A stretch of DNA of 64,000 nt, from the NCBI RefSeq assembly GCF_965219885.1, contig NZ_CBDCOT010000009.1, positions 1,922,001-1,986,000 on the forward strand. The letters run 5' to 3'. Positions within the stretch are counted from its first letter, which is position 1, and each line of letters begins with the position of its first letter. The notes beneath the pieces are model-generated. The model saw nothing but the letters and a program-made list of their open reading frames with translations, had not been told where the DNA came from and ran no database searches. Source of the DNA: Curvivirga sp965219885 (GTDB lineage: Bacteria; Pseudomonadota; Alphaproteobacteria; UBA8366; Aestuariispiraceae). Both the position numbers and the translations under genes were made by a program. Shown here one piece after another: positions 1-7,684 of the stretch.

Positions 1-1178
1 CACTTCTAAAAGATGGTCTTCCTGTCCTAAACAAGAACGGAGCTGTCGTCGCGGGACATCGTACGATGGTTGAAGCTGTTGAAGTGCATACAGTTGGACT
101 AGGTGGTGATAGTGAAATTCGTCTTGATGATGAAAAGAATTTGGTTGCTGGTCCCCGTCGTGTGGTGCCGATTTCATTATTGGCCTGTGATTACGATTTT
201 GTCGTTTCAACACTTAAAGAGCAATTAGAACGTGGATGGCGTAAAACATATGATGGTAAGTTTGCGATCAAATTGCGTGACTTACCCGAAGATCAACGTG
301 AAAGTTTAAGTCGTACAGAAGAATTTATCTACGATAAACTTTCTGAAGGGCCTATGTCCTTAGAGAAACTTTTAGGCCGCCAAGTACCTGATCCTCCCCT
401 TCGTCGTTTGGTTGATCGTGGCTTGGTTATTATTTCTGCCTTTACGCCATCTGATGCGTCTCATCTAAAAGGTCTTCATGACAGTTGGAATAAAGAAGCT
501 GCAGAATTAGCTGCTGCTATTTGGGCCGATACCGAAAAACGACCGGATCAAATGGTTGCAGAAGATGCGCTGGATTTTGCCGACAAAGTTTGGGATTTAA
601 CTGTTATCCAAACCGGGGAAGCCTTGATTGACTCTATTCTTGATAGTCGTATTGGGTTAACAGTTGCTGCGGGACAAGGGCTTGCCAAACAGCTTATTCG
701 TGAATCCATGAAGGCTGAGAAAGATCGCCTATTACCAATGATACCAAGTATGGCCTTGGCAGAACCACTTGTTGGTATTGGGGCCCCGGCACGTAGTTAT
801 TATGGGGAAGTCGCAAAACGTCTTTCGACTGAATATATCGAACCTGAATTTGCCCATGTATCCAATGCGGTTGGTGCGGTCGCAGGCGGTGTTGCACAGC
901 GCGCTGAACTGACGGTTACAGCACCGGATGATATGCGCTTCCGTATTCATGGGGCAGGGGAACAAGAAGATTCTTTCGATTTAGAAGAAACGTTAGAAAA
1001 AACAAGACAGCTGGCAAGAACAATAGCCCATGAACGGGCGGTTAATGCAGGCGCTGGTGATATCGAAATTCGTATGGAAGAAGAAATTCGTCAGGCAAAT
1101 ACGGGTGGAAGTGATAAGCCTATCTTTATCGAAGCAAAAATTACGGCCACTGCGATAGGTCGACCAAATTTAGGTTAA
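1..1178 (+). CDS. Hydantoinase/oxoprolinase family protein, C-terminal part (cut by window edge)
   Basis: The reading frame is open from position 3 without a start, so the N-terminal half lies outside the window. An internal ATG at 66 is not the true start, because residues before it (GAVVAGHRTMVEAVEVHT) belong to the conserved core of the HyuA/N-methylhydantoinase A family, as does the following GLGGDSEIRLD and the PRRVVPISLL stretch. Family members hydrolyse hydantoins or 5-oxoproline-type rings with ATP, usually with a HyuB partner; none is visible here. The C-terminal part (about residues 200-300 of the visible frame) is Ala/Gly-rich as in the family's actin-like fold. Substrate cannot be told from sequence. 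A bidirectional terminator follows at once. Confidence 0.85.
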   Translation, partial: LLKDGLPVLNKNGAVVAGHRTMVEAVEVHTVGLGGDSEIRLDDEKNLVAGPRRVVPISLLACDYDFVVSTLKEQLERGWRKTYDGKFAIKLRDLPEDQRESLSRTEEFIYDKLSEGPMSLEKLLGRQVPDPPLRRLVDRGLVIISAFTPSDASHLKGLHDSWNKEAAELAAAIWADTEKRPDQMVAEDALDFADKVWDLTVIQTGEALIDSILDSRIGLTVAAGQGLAKQLIRESMKAEKDRLLPMIPSMALAEPLVGIGAPARSYYGEVAKRLSTEYIEPEFAHVSNAVGAVAGGVAQRAELTVTAPDDMRFRIHGAGEQEDSFDLEETLEKTRQLARTIAHERAVNAGAGDIEIRMEEEIRQANTGGSDKPIFIEAKITATAIGRPNLG

Positions 1179-1200
1179 CTGATTGAAAGCCTTAAAGCTA

Positions 1201-1232
1201 AAAAGGGATATGTTTTTACATATCCCTTTTTT
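1201..1232. terminator. Bidirectional rho-independent terminator
   Basis: A perfect 13-bp stem (1201-1213 with 1218-1230) closes a TTTT loop. It has an A-run on the left and a T-run on the right, so it can end both the hydantoinase transcript (+) and the convergent methyltransferase transcript (-). Confidence 0.9.
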
Positions 1233-1246
1233 CTTACTTGTTTGGA

Positions 1247-2272
1247 TTAACCGCGGCGGCGTTTACGTCCGCGTCGACCACCTTCATTTTCATCACCACC
1301 ATGAGAATGAGGAGAAGGCCCATTAGAAAGCGGTCCTAACACTTCAATGATTTTTTCTTCTGATGGTTTCTCACCCGGTGTGTAATCTTTCAAAGAATCT
1401 GTGATCGCCTTGATCACTTCACCATCAGACCCACAGCAGCCACCAATAATCTTCGCACCACAATCACGTGCCATACGCGCATATTTACCCATCAATTCTG
1501 GCGTGCCGGAGAAAATAAACTCACCATTTACATATTGTGGGATACCACAGTTCGCTTTGGCAACGATAACGGCATTTGCATCCACAACAGTTTGCATTTG
1601 CGCTAAAGAAATAACACTTTCAGTCGGACCAAGGCCACAATTTGCGCCAATTGCTGCTGGCTGAGTTGGTAAATGGCTAAGATGTTCATAAGCATCTTCC
1701 GGGGAAACACCCATCATGGTTTTTCCATTTGTATCAAAAGTCATGGTCGTTACCACAGGTAAACCGACAGATGACGCACCTTCAACAGCGGCGGCGGATT
1801 CTTCACGGCCGGACATGGTTTCAATCCAAAGAACATCGACACCGCCAGCCTTCAGGCCTTCTGCTTGTGCTTTAAAAGCTGCAACAGCTTCTTCATATTT
1901 TAATGTTCCTGCTGGTTCCAGAATTTCGCCTGTTGGCCCCATAGAACCACCAACAACCACATCTCTGTCTGATGCATCTGCGACTTTACGTGCGCGTTCC
2001 GCCGCAGCTTTATTTAATTCAAATACACGGTCTTCGGAATTATGCAGTTTGAGGCGAAACTCATTACATCCAAAGCTATTGGTTAAAACGATATCGGATC
2101 CATTATCCACATATTCTTGATGTACAGATTCAACACGATCCTGATGATCCACATTCCAAAGCTCAGGCGCATCACCTGTCTGTAGACCACGTTTAAAGAG
2201 GGAGGTTCCCATGGCACCATCCGCAATCAAATAGTCACGTTCATTTAATAGTTTTGTAAATAGATTTTCCAT
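1247..2272 (-). CDS. bmt: Betaine-homocysteine / homocysteine S-methyltransferase
   Basis: A 341-residue, single-domain homocysteine S-methyltransferase (Pfam S-methyl_trans type). It transfers a methyl group, probably from glycine betaine, to homocysteine to form methionine in the cytoplasm. DGAMGTSL near residue 18 and the zinc ligands in GANCG (Cys212) and GGCCG (Cys279, Cys280) are intact. The length matches bacterial Bmt and not full MetH. The C-terminus ends in a basic tail (RRGRKRRRG) of unknown purpose. The betaine donor is inferred from family; S-methylmethionine is an alternative. The ATG follows an AAGGA-type ribosome site. A strong palindrome 40-70 bp upstream suggests repression by a methionine-cycle regulator. 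Confidence 0.85.
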   Translation of the reverse strand: MENLFTKLLNERDYLIADGAMGTSLFKRGLQTGDAPELWNVDHQDRVESVHQEYVDNGSDIVLTNSFGCNEFRLKLHNSEDRVFELNKAAAERARKVADASDRDVVVGGSMGPTGEILEPAGTLKYEEAVAAFKAQAEGLKAGGVDVLWIETMSGREESAAAVEGASSVGLPVVTTMTFDTNGKTMMGVSPEDAYEHLSHLPTQPAAIGANCGLGPTESVISLAQMQTVVDANAVIVAKANCGIPQYVNGEFIFSGTPELMGKYARMARDCGAKIIGGCCGSDGEVIKAITDSLKDYTPGEKPSEEKIIEVLGPLSNGPSPHSHGGDENEGGRRGRKRRRG

Positions 2273-2310
2273 CTGTTGCTTCCTTTGGAATTGCGGAATT
2301 CAAATTTCAT

Positions 2311-2340
2311 ATTCTTTATAATATAAAGAATTCTTTATAT
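2311..2340. promoter_or_regulatory. Overlapping palindromes upstream of bmt, candidate operator
   Basis: Three TTCTTTAT/ATAAAGAA half-sites alternate in 30 bp. 2311-2331 is a perfect 9-bp inverted repeat with a 3-bp spacer, and 2321-2340 is a perfect 20-bp palindrome. It lies 39-68 bp before the bmt ATG and about 95 bp before the first lipoprotein. This looks like a dimeric repressor site; the identity of the regulator is not visible. Confidence 0.6.
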
Positions 2341-2433
2341 CCATATAAAAAACATAAAAATAAGAAATTAACATTGTATTCAAGCGATTCTCTTATAGGG
2401 TGCATTGGTTGGCGAAGTTAATGGGGTATTTCG

Positions 2434-3009
2434 GTGAAAAACTATATAAGAATTTGCGGCTTCATGATGTTGCTTGCTGGTTGTACAACTACGTATACAG
2501 ATACGTTTGTTCCGATTGCGGATGAACAAGCTGTATTGGGGTGGAAAGACGAAGATTTTCGATTTGCTAAAAAAGGTACGAGGACTGCCCGGGCAGATGC
2601 GCGATTATATGAAGAAATATATAATTTTGATGATAATAAAGAAAGGCTTCAACTCTATGTTGGTATGTATGAAAATCCATATTCATGGGATAGAAATAGA
2701 GGGGAAAGTAATCTAAAGGAAACTTTGTCACGCTTGCCGATAATTTCAAATGCTAAGGAAGTTTCTTATTTTGCATTTAGTCGAACATCTAAAACGGTAA
2801 AACTCTATCTTGTCATCGACGGTCAAGAATGCGCGGCATTTACAGAACTATTACAATTATTTAACTATAGATTACATGCGCAATACAGATCGTATATATT
2901 AGGAATCTATTGCACAACTAAAGAAAAAAGCATTGCTGACAATGAGATTGATAAAGTAAGAAATGCCTATTCTTTCAAAGATGATTTATATGATGGAACA
3001 GGATTATAA
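2434..3009 (+). CDS. Tandem lipoprotein paralogue 1, unknown function
   Basis: A 191-residue predicted lipoprotein. The signal peptide ends in a lipobox LLAGC with the lipidated Cys at residue 16. The start is GTG with GGGGT seven bases upstream; no in-frame ATG gives a better signal peptide. I do not recognise the family. It shares with the next two genes a fixed pattern: W..(K/R)D...A.KG...AR........YEE.Y.FD, a central NAKEVSYF block, two conserved Cys (C..F.ELLQ and G.YC) and a C-terminal YDG.G. The two Cys suggest a disulfide in the periplasm. The ORF is AT-rich compared with its neighbours. Confidence 0.8.
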   Translation: MKNYIRICGFMMLLAGCTTTYTDTFVPIADEQAVLGWKDEDFRFAKKGTRTARADARLYEEIYNFDDNKERLQLYVGMYENPYSWDRNRGESNLKETLSRLPIISNAKEVSYFAFSRTSKTVKLYLVIDGQECAAFTELLQLFNYRLHAQYRSYILGIYCTTKEKSIADNEIDKVRNAYSFKDDLYDGTGL

Positions 3010-3091
3010 GATTAAGAAAATTCAACCAGTTTTTGATATTTTGTTCGATGCCTTATTGGGCCGTTTACAGGGTGTTTTCAATAGAGCTAAG

Positions 3092-3661
3092 ATGAATAAT
3101 TATTTAAAGATTTTATTTGTATTATTTGTGCTGACTGGTTGCGCTGGAACTTATCCTGATAAATTTATGCCAATTACAGATGAGCAAGCAGTATTAGGAT
3201 GGAAGAGCGATATTCGCTTTTTTGAAAAGGGTAATAGAAGCGCGCGTGTTAGTGCAAAAATCTATGAGGAAATTTATAGTTTTGATGATGATGATGAAAA
3301 ATTAGAACTCTATGTCGGTAAATATGCTAGACCTCATTTTTGGGATCGTGACATTAATCAAGTCAAAGAGGTTTTATCTAACTTGACGTTAGTTGCTAAC
3401 GCTAAGGAAGTATCTTATTTCGAACCTTCTCGTACAGCAACGAAATCAAAGCTATATCTTACTGTCGATGATCTGACCTGCGCAGCATTTATTGAGCTCT
3501 TACAATTATGGCGCACTACCCATGAACGAGGAGAATATCGGGCACAGGTCGTGGGAATTTTTTGTAAATCCAAAGGGCGTGAGATTTCTGACTATGAGAT
3601 AGGTAGATTGCGAAATGCATATACCTTCAAAGATGAGCTGTATGATGGGGCAGGGCTATAA
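3092..3661 (+). CDS. Tandem lipoprotein paralogue 2, unknown function
   Basis: The longer frame opens at 2963 inside the previous gene, but the ATG at 3092 is chosen because it gives a normal signal peptide with lipobox LTGC (Cys at about residue 16), and 189 residues in line with its siblings. It is clearly homologous over its whole length to paralogue 1 (shared ADEQAVLGWK-like and YEEIYSFDDD blocks, NAKEVSYF, the C..F.ELLQ and GIFC cysteines, final YDGAGL). It begins 82 bp after paralogue 1 and is probably cotranscribed. Function is unknown. Confidence 0.8.
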   Translation: MNNYLKILFVLFVLTGCAGTYPDKFMPITDEQAVLGWKSDIRFFEKGNRSARVSAKIYEEIYSFDDDDEKLELYVGKYARPHFWDRDINQVKEVLSNLTLVANAKEVSYFEPSRTATKSKLYLTVDDLTCAAFIELLQLWRTTHERGEYRAQVVGIFCKSKGREISDYEIGRLRNAYTFKDELYDGAGL

Positions 3662-3744
3662 TCATACTATTTTAATTTTAAATTTAAATTGCATTCAATT
3701 TTTCCGACAGTAAGATACGGAAAATTCAATTTCTGGGGGATTCT

Positions 3745-4335
3745 ATGAAGTATTTCAGTTTATTATTGGTGTCATTCTTGATGATGGGATGTGTAGGGAA
3801 GTTCACGGATAGATTTATCTATATTGATAGTGATACCGCCTTAATTTCTTGGCGCGATAAGGATTCTGAATATGCTGATAAAGGAGCTTTTTCCGCGCGT
3901 GCAAATTCTGAAATCTATGAAGAATATTATAGTTTTGATGAGGATGGGCAGGATTTTCAAATTTATTTGGTAATGTTTGCAAAAAAATATGCATGGGTTC
4001 CGACTTCGACAGAAACTGCTTATAAACGCGTTATGACAGATTTACCACTGGTCTCACATGCAGAAGAGCTTGCGTATAGTGATGTTATTCGGGAGCCAAA
4101 ATTTGCATATGCACGTGCCATTATTGACAGAAGGGCATGTGTGACCTTTATGGATTATTTACAGCAACATGCTAGATCCCAAGGTAAGGTATTTCGCTCT
4201 CAGCTTTTTGGTGTCTATTGTGCAAAGAAGGGCGATGAATTGACCGACGCTAAGATATCCAAAGTATTAGCGTCTTATGTTTTCGATGCGCCGGCATATG
4301 ATGGACGGGGTATTATGGTTGCTTCGGATAATTAA
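3745..4335 (+). CDS. Tandem lipoprotein paralogue 3, unknown function
   Basis: A 196-residue lipoprotein (lipobox MMGC, Cys at 16) preceded by a strong TGGGGGA ribosome site. It is the most divergent of the three: the central block reads SHAEELAYS instead of NAKEVSYF, but KGAFSAR, YEEYYSFDED, both conserved Cys and YDGRG are kept. It has a short C-terminal extension (IMVASDN). A partial inverted repeat (TTTTCCG / CGGAAAA, 3700-3706 and 3718-3724) sits before it. A terminator follows, so the three genes look like one unit. Confidence 0.8.
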   Translation: MKYFSLLLVSFLMMGCVGKFTDRFIYIDSDTALISWRDKDSEYADKGAFSARANSEIYEEYYSFDEDGQDFQIYLVMFAKKYAWVPTSTETAYKRVMTDLPLVSHAEELAYSDVIREPKFAYARAIIDRRACVTFMDYLQQHARSQGKVFRSQLFGVYCAKKGDELTDAKISKVLASYVFDAPAYDGRGIMVASDN

Positions 4336-4345
4336 TGAAGAAAAT

Positions 4346-4378
4346 AAAAAAGGCCGCTCAAGATTAGCGGCCTTTTTT
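4346..4378. terminator. Bidirectional rho-independent terminator
   Basis: A perfect 13-bp stem (AAAAAAGGCCGCT with its complement) with a 7-nt loop and T-runs on both strands, between the convergent lipoprotein cluster and folE. Confidence 0.92.
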
Positions 4379-4397
4379 ATTAATTGGTTTGGTGAAC

Positions 4398-4997
4398 CTA
4401 TTTAATCATCGCCAAAAATTCACGACGTGTCTCTGGTTGAGAGCGGAAAACACCAGTCATACGAGATGTAACAGTTGCAACACCTTGCTTTTGAATGCCA
4501 CGAGTTGTCATGCATTGGTGAACTGCATCAATAACGACTGCAACACCTTGCGGCTGTAAGGCTTCTTGAATAGCATCTGCAACTTGAACAGTCATGATTT
4601 CTTGTGTTTGCAAACGTTTGGCAAAAATTTCAACAACACGTGCCAATTTGGAAATACCGACAACGCGACTATCTGGCAAATAGGCTACATGTGCAGTACC
4701 AATGATCGGTGCGATATGATGTTCACAGTGAGATTCAAATGGAATATCGCGAAGCATTACGATTTCATCATAACCATCTGTTTCTTCAAAAGTACGTTGC
4801 AATACTTTAACCGGGTCATTTTGGTAGCCAGCAAAATATTCTTCATAAGCGCGTACCACACGTGCTGGTGTGTCCAATAGGCCTTCGCGGGTTGGATCGT
4901 CACCTGTCCAGGCTAATAATGTGCGTACAGCTTCTTCAGCCTCCTCACGGGAAGGACGATCAACAACAAGTTCTGGTTTCTTCAATGCGTCTTGCAT
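4398..4997 (-). CDS. folE: GTP cyclohydrolase I
   Basis: A 199-residue FolE that opens GTP to 7,8-dihydroneopterin triphosphate, the first step of folate (and possibly queuosine) synthesis. Zinc ligands are present: Cys91 and His94 in SHCEHH and Cys162 in HQCMTTRG. The substrate-binding region around GISKLARVV and the C-terminal RREFLAMIK are typical. Length is normal for bacterial FolE. It is transcribed alone, toward a terminator. Confidence 0.97.
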   Translation of the reverse strand: MQDALKKPELVVDRPSREEAEEAVRTLLAWTGDDPTREGLLDTPARVVRAYEEYFAGYQNDPVKVLQRTFEETDGYDEIVMLRDIPFESHCEHHIAPIIGTAHVAYLPDSRVVGISKLARVVEIFAKRLQTQEIMTVQVADAIQEALQPQGVAVVIDAVHQCMTTRGIQKQGVATVTSRMTGVFRSQPETRREFLAMIK

Positions 4998-5348
4998 GGG
5001 GCAGACCTTATCTTTCTAACTTTAGTTCAATGATGCCGTTTATACGAACATCCTACTTAAATCCATATCGGTATCTATGACCGTTTTTTCAATAGAAGAC
5101 TATTGCAAATATGGAAACACAGCTTTACCGAATGCGACAGTTCCTGATCATGTAATCATTTCTGATGTGACAAAATCGTGTTAATTGGAACTTGGCAGTC
5201 TTAGATCCAGTTCTATATATAATATTTATGCGGCATATAGGCCCACTGGGCGGGCATTGTCAATATTGGGAAGGACACGGATTTTTCTAACCGCGCCATT
5301 CCTTCAAACATAGATGGAATTTGATCTTAATCGTAAAGGAAAAAGAAC
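4998..5348. other. 351-bp divergent intergenic region, folE / NifU-like
   Basis: No ORF with a ribosome site is seen. It holds an inverted repeat CAATAG-AAGA-CTATTG (5090-5105) and, on the plus strand, a possible promoter: TTGGCA at 5192 with a TATATA/TATAAT cluster at 5214-5223. The ribosome site AAAGGA for the next gene is at 5336. Confidence 0.4.
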
Positions 5349-5795
5349 GTGTCGGACGATCTTTATAATGAACAAATATTGAAACTTGCCGCTGGGTTGG
5401 TGGATATTGATCGTTTAGAGGCCCCAGATGCAACTGTAACTGTAGATAGTCCTCTTTGTGGAAGTCGTGTCAAAGTGGACTTAAAGTATTCACCGACAGA
5501 AGATTGTGTAACTGCATATGGACAGGAAGTACGCGCGTGTGCACTTGGTAAATCTTCTGCAGCAATCGTTGCTAAGCATATAAAAGGAACATCTGCGGAA
5601 GAAGCCACAGTTTTACGTCAACAAGTTGAGGCAATGCTGAAGAAAGATGGAGATGTACCTATCGGTAAGTGGGCTGAATTAGAAGCATTGATCCCGGCAA
5701 GGGCGCATAAATCCCGTCATGCCTCTATTCTTTTACCTTTTAAAGCTGTCGAAAAAGCAATTGCTGAGATCAAAGCAAATCAGATTGTTCCCTAG
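5349..5795 (+). CDS. NifU/IscU-like iron-sulfur scaffold family protein with an incomplete ligand set
   Basis: A 148-residue protein of the NifU_N/IscU fold, GTG start with AAAGGA upstream. Canonical IscU binds the cluster with three Cys plus an Asp. Here the first Cys (PLCGS) and second Cys (RACALGKSS) are kept, but the Asp after the first Cys is Ser, and the third Cys, normally in HCSIL, is Ala (RHASILLPF). It may therefore bind clusters differently or act as an accessory factor. It touches yidD directly (stop TAG followed by ATG), so the two are probably translated from one message. Confidence 0.75.
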   Translation: MSDDLYNEQILKLAAGLVDIDRLEAPDATVTVDSPLCGSRVKVDLKYSPTEDCVTAYGQEVRACALGKSSAAIVAKHIKGTSAEEATVLRQQVEAMLKKDGDVPIGKWAELEALIPARAHKSRHASILLPFKAVEKAIAEIKANQIVP

Positions 5796-6068
5796 ATGTT
5801 ATTTTTTCGCAATGTGATGTTATATTTTCTCAAAGGAATAGTGCTTTTATACCGCTATACCTTATCCAGCTTTATGGGTCGCAATTGCCGATATCTACCC
5901 ACCTGTTCAGAGTATGCATTGGAAGCTTTGGATGTCCATGGGCCATTTAAAGGCGGATGGTTGGCGTTAAAGCGTATCGGAAGATGTAATCCGTGGGGCG
6001 GGAGTGGATATGATCCTGTACCTGGAACAGGATCAGATAAATGTGGATGTTCTAAGGGTACAGACTAG
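5796..6068 (+). CDS. yidD: Membrane protein insertion efficiency factor YidD
   Basis: A 90-residue small membrane-associated protein with the YidD core (YRYTLSSFMGRNCRYLPTCSEYALEAL, three conserved Cys counting the later RCNPWG). YidD assists YidC-dependent insertion of inner membrane proteins. Its usual genomic partners rnpA/yidC are absent; instead it follows the scaffold-like gene without a gap. A second possible start is the ATG eight codons later. Its stop overlaps the stop of the reconstructed convergent PAS gene. Confidence 0.92.
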   Translation: MLFFRNVMLYFLKGIVLLYRYTLSSFMGRNCRYLPTCSEYALEALDVHGPFKGGWLALKRIGRCNPWGGSGYDPVPGTGSDKCGCSKGTD

Positions 6069-6203
6069 CGATCTATTGGTTGATCTACAGGGATGTTACA
6101 TACCAAAATACGAGTGATTGTATAATCTTCCTGACTTGCATCTTCACAAAAAGGTAAAACAAGGCGACACCATCTGACCATTGAGGATATCTCAGGGGGG
6201 GGC
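6065..6203 (-). pseudogene. Out-of-frame C-terminal end of the PAS_5 gene
   Basis: Reading one base over after the C tract gives PPEISSMVRWCRLVLPFC followed by EDASQEDYTITRILVCNIP and a stop at 6065-6067. This fits the closing beta strands of PAS_5 proteins (RLLLP....VD.IL pattern). With one C fewer the gene would encode 198 residues and end one base from the yidD stop, convergently. Confidence 0.75.
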
Positions 6204-6662
6204 GTCATGTTCCCCATAAAGCGGCAAACGTTCCGTCAGCAGTCGTATATACTGTTCCGCCAAGGTTTTGGGTGGTTCTGTTTGGAAGTCAGACACGTAT
6301 TTTCCTGTCATATCACTACCAAAACGTCGTGCGATGTTGGTGCCATAGAGACGAAATAAGAAGTCTTGCTTACCATCTTTTTCTTCTGGACGAAGTAAAA
6401 TCAGATCTCCGAGTGCCTGTGGCATTTTGAGTGGGTCGAGGTCTTTTCGGCATGGTAATACTCTATCACCCTTGGCATCCAGCCATGCTTTATAGGCAGC
6501 CTTGTGCTGTTTATAAGTGAAGTCATCGGGAGATAAGAGAGTGGAGGAAAAAAAACGCCCGACATATTCTTCGGAACCGGGAGTGGTTTTCTTACAGAGC
6601 GTCCCATTTGAAATCAGTTTGCTTTTCGCACTATCTGATAACCCGATTAGTTTCTCGGCCAT
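6192..6662 (-). CDS. PAS_5-type domain protein, frame truncated at a homopolymer
   Basis: 156 residues in the uninterrupted frame. The body matches the alphaproteobacterial PAS_5 family: W....GDR.LP.R.DLDP..MP..LGD..LL and then FLFRLYGTNIARRFG.D.TGK. Such proteins are small sensor-like PAS domains of unknown ligand. The frame stops right after a run of eight C on the coding strand. Removing one C continues for about 42 codons with the missing end of the domain, ending at 6065. The 156-residue form therefore lacks the last strands of the PAS fold. Start ATG at 6662 with GGGAAA upstream. Confidence 0.7.
   Translation of the reverse strand: MAEKLIGLSDSAKSKLISNGTLCKKTTPGSEEYVGRFFSSTLLSPDDFTYKQHKAAYKAWLDAKGDRVLPCRKDLDPLKMPQALGDLILLRPEEKDGKQDFLFRLYGTNIARRFGSDMTGKYVSDFQTEPPKTLAEQYIRLLTERLPLYGEHDAPP
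6195..6202. repeat. G8 homopolymer tract at the PAS_5 frameshift
   Basis: Eight consecutive G on the plus strand (C8 on the coding strand). Seven would restore the full-length frame. It may be a phase-variable slippage site, a fixed mutation, or a sequencing length error. Confidence 0.85.
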
Positions 6663-6771
6663 ATATATTTTCCCTTTATTATCCTAATAGTAATAAATCT
6701 TCATAAATGGTTAAACAATAGAAAAGGCTAAAATACATATATAAAATAATGGTTAAGAACGCTTTTGCGAA

Positions 6772-7536
6772 TTATTCTGCGGTCCAGCCGCCGTCAACTA
6801 TTATGCTGCTGCCAGTAACATAGCTAGAAGCATCAGAGGCAAGAAAAACTGCCGCGCCTGTTGTTTCTTCTAGGCGCGCAAAGCGTCCCATTGGTGTTTT
6901 ATCCAACAACCGCTTGGATAATGTTTCATGTGCCCGTAATCCTTGAGTTAAATCAGTTTCTACGAACCCATACGCGATTGCATTTACGCGGATACCCTTT
7001 TTTGCCCAATCTAGAGCCATTCCTTTGGTAAGTTGCTCCACCCCGCCTTTTGTTGCTGCATAGGCAGCTTGTTTCGCGAGGCCAACATGCCCTGCAATAG
7101 AAGATATATTGATAATGCTTCCAGATTGGTTCTCTAGCATTGCCAAGCCAAATGTTTTGCTACAGTTGAATACACCGCCTAAATTCACATCAACCAGTTT
7201 TTTCCAGTCTTCCTCATTAATCCGTTCCGTACTCATATAAACAGGACTAATTCCGGCATTGTTTACAAGAATATCAACTTTGCCATGGGTCGATAGAACG
7301 TCGTCTTTGAAAAATTCAACGGCTGCGCTATCTGACACATCTACAGAATGTGTCGAGATATCTGCGTCATAATGTTTCAATTCATCCGCAACTTTAGATA
7401 AGGATGGTTGACTGCGACTTGCAATAGCAATATTCGCGCCGTGCTTAAGGAATTCTTCTGCTATTGCTTTGCCTATGCCACGGCTTCCACCTGTAATAAC
7501 AGCGGTTTTCCCTAGCAGACTAAATTGATCTTTCAT
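6772..7536 (-). CDS. Short-chain dehydrogenase/reductase (SDR)
   Basis: A 254-residue classical SDR. It has the NAD(P)-binding TGGSRGIG near residue 15, NNAG in the middle, Ser in INISSIAG, and the catalytic Tyr/Lys in AAYAATKGG. The end (SSYVTGSSIIVDGGWTAE) is typical of FabG-like enzymes. The usual PG after the catalytic segment is YG (NAIAYGFVETDL), which is unusual. Closest in style to gluconate or glucose dehydrogenase-like SDRs; the substrate is unknown. It stands alone, opposite to its neighbours. Confidence 0.88.
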   Translation of the reverse strand: MKDQFSLLGKTAVITGGSRGIGKAIAEEFLKHGANIAIASRSQPSLSKVADELKHYDADISTHSVDVSDSAAVEFFKDDVLSTHGKVDILVNNAGISPVYMSTERINEEDWKKLVDVNLGGVFNCSKTFGLAMLENQSGSIINISSIAGHVGLAKQAAYAATKGGVEQLTKGMALDWAKKGIRVNAIAYGFVETDLTQGLRAHETLSKRLLDKTPMGRFARLEETTGAAVFLASDASSYVTGSSIIVDGGWTAE

Positions 7537-7684
7537 GATTTCCCAACTTTCATTTGCCTTTATCCTATAACCAGTTCGGGGAATACAGGAAGAAAAATAT
7601 TCTGTTATTGATCGGATGACTTACATCTTCGAATCTGCTTTTCTAATTACCTCTTTTGGATATAACGACGCATAGGGTTTTAGT

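Noticed and set aside
2963..3091. N-terminal extension of lipoprotein paralogue 2 starting inside paralogue 1
   Set aside because: It would bury the signal peptide; the ATG at 3092 gives a normal lipobox like its siblings.
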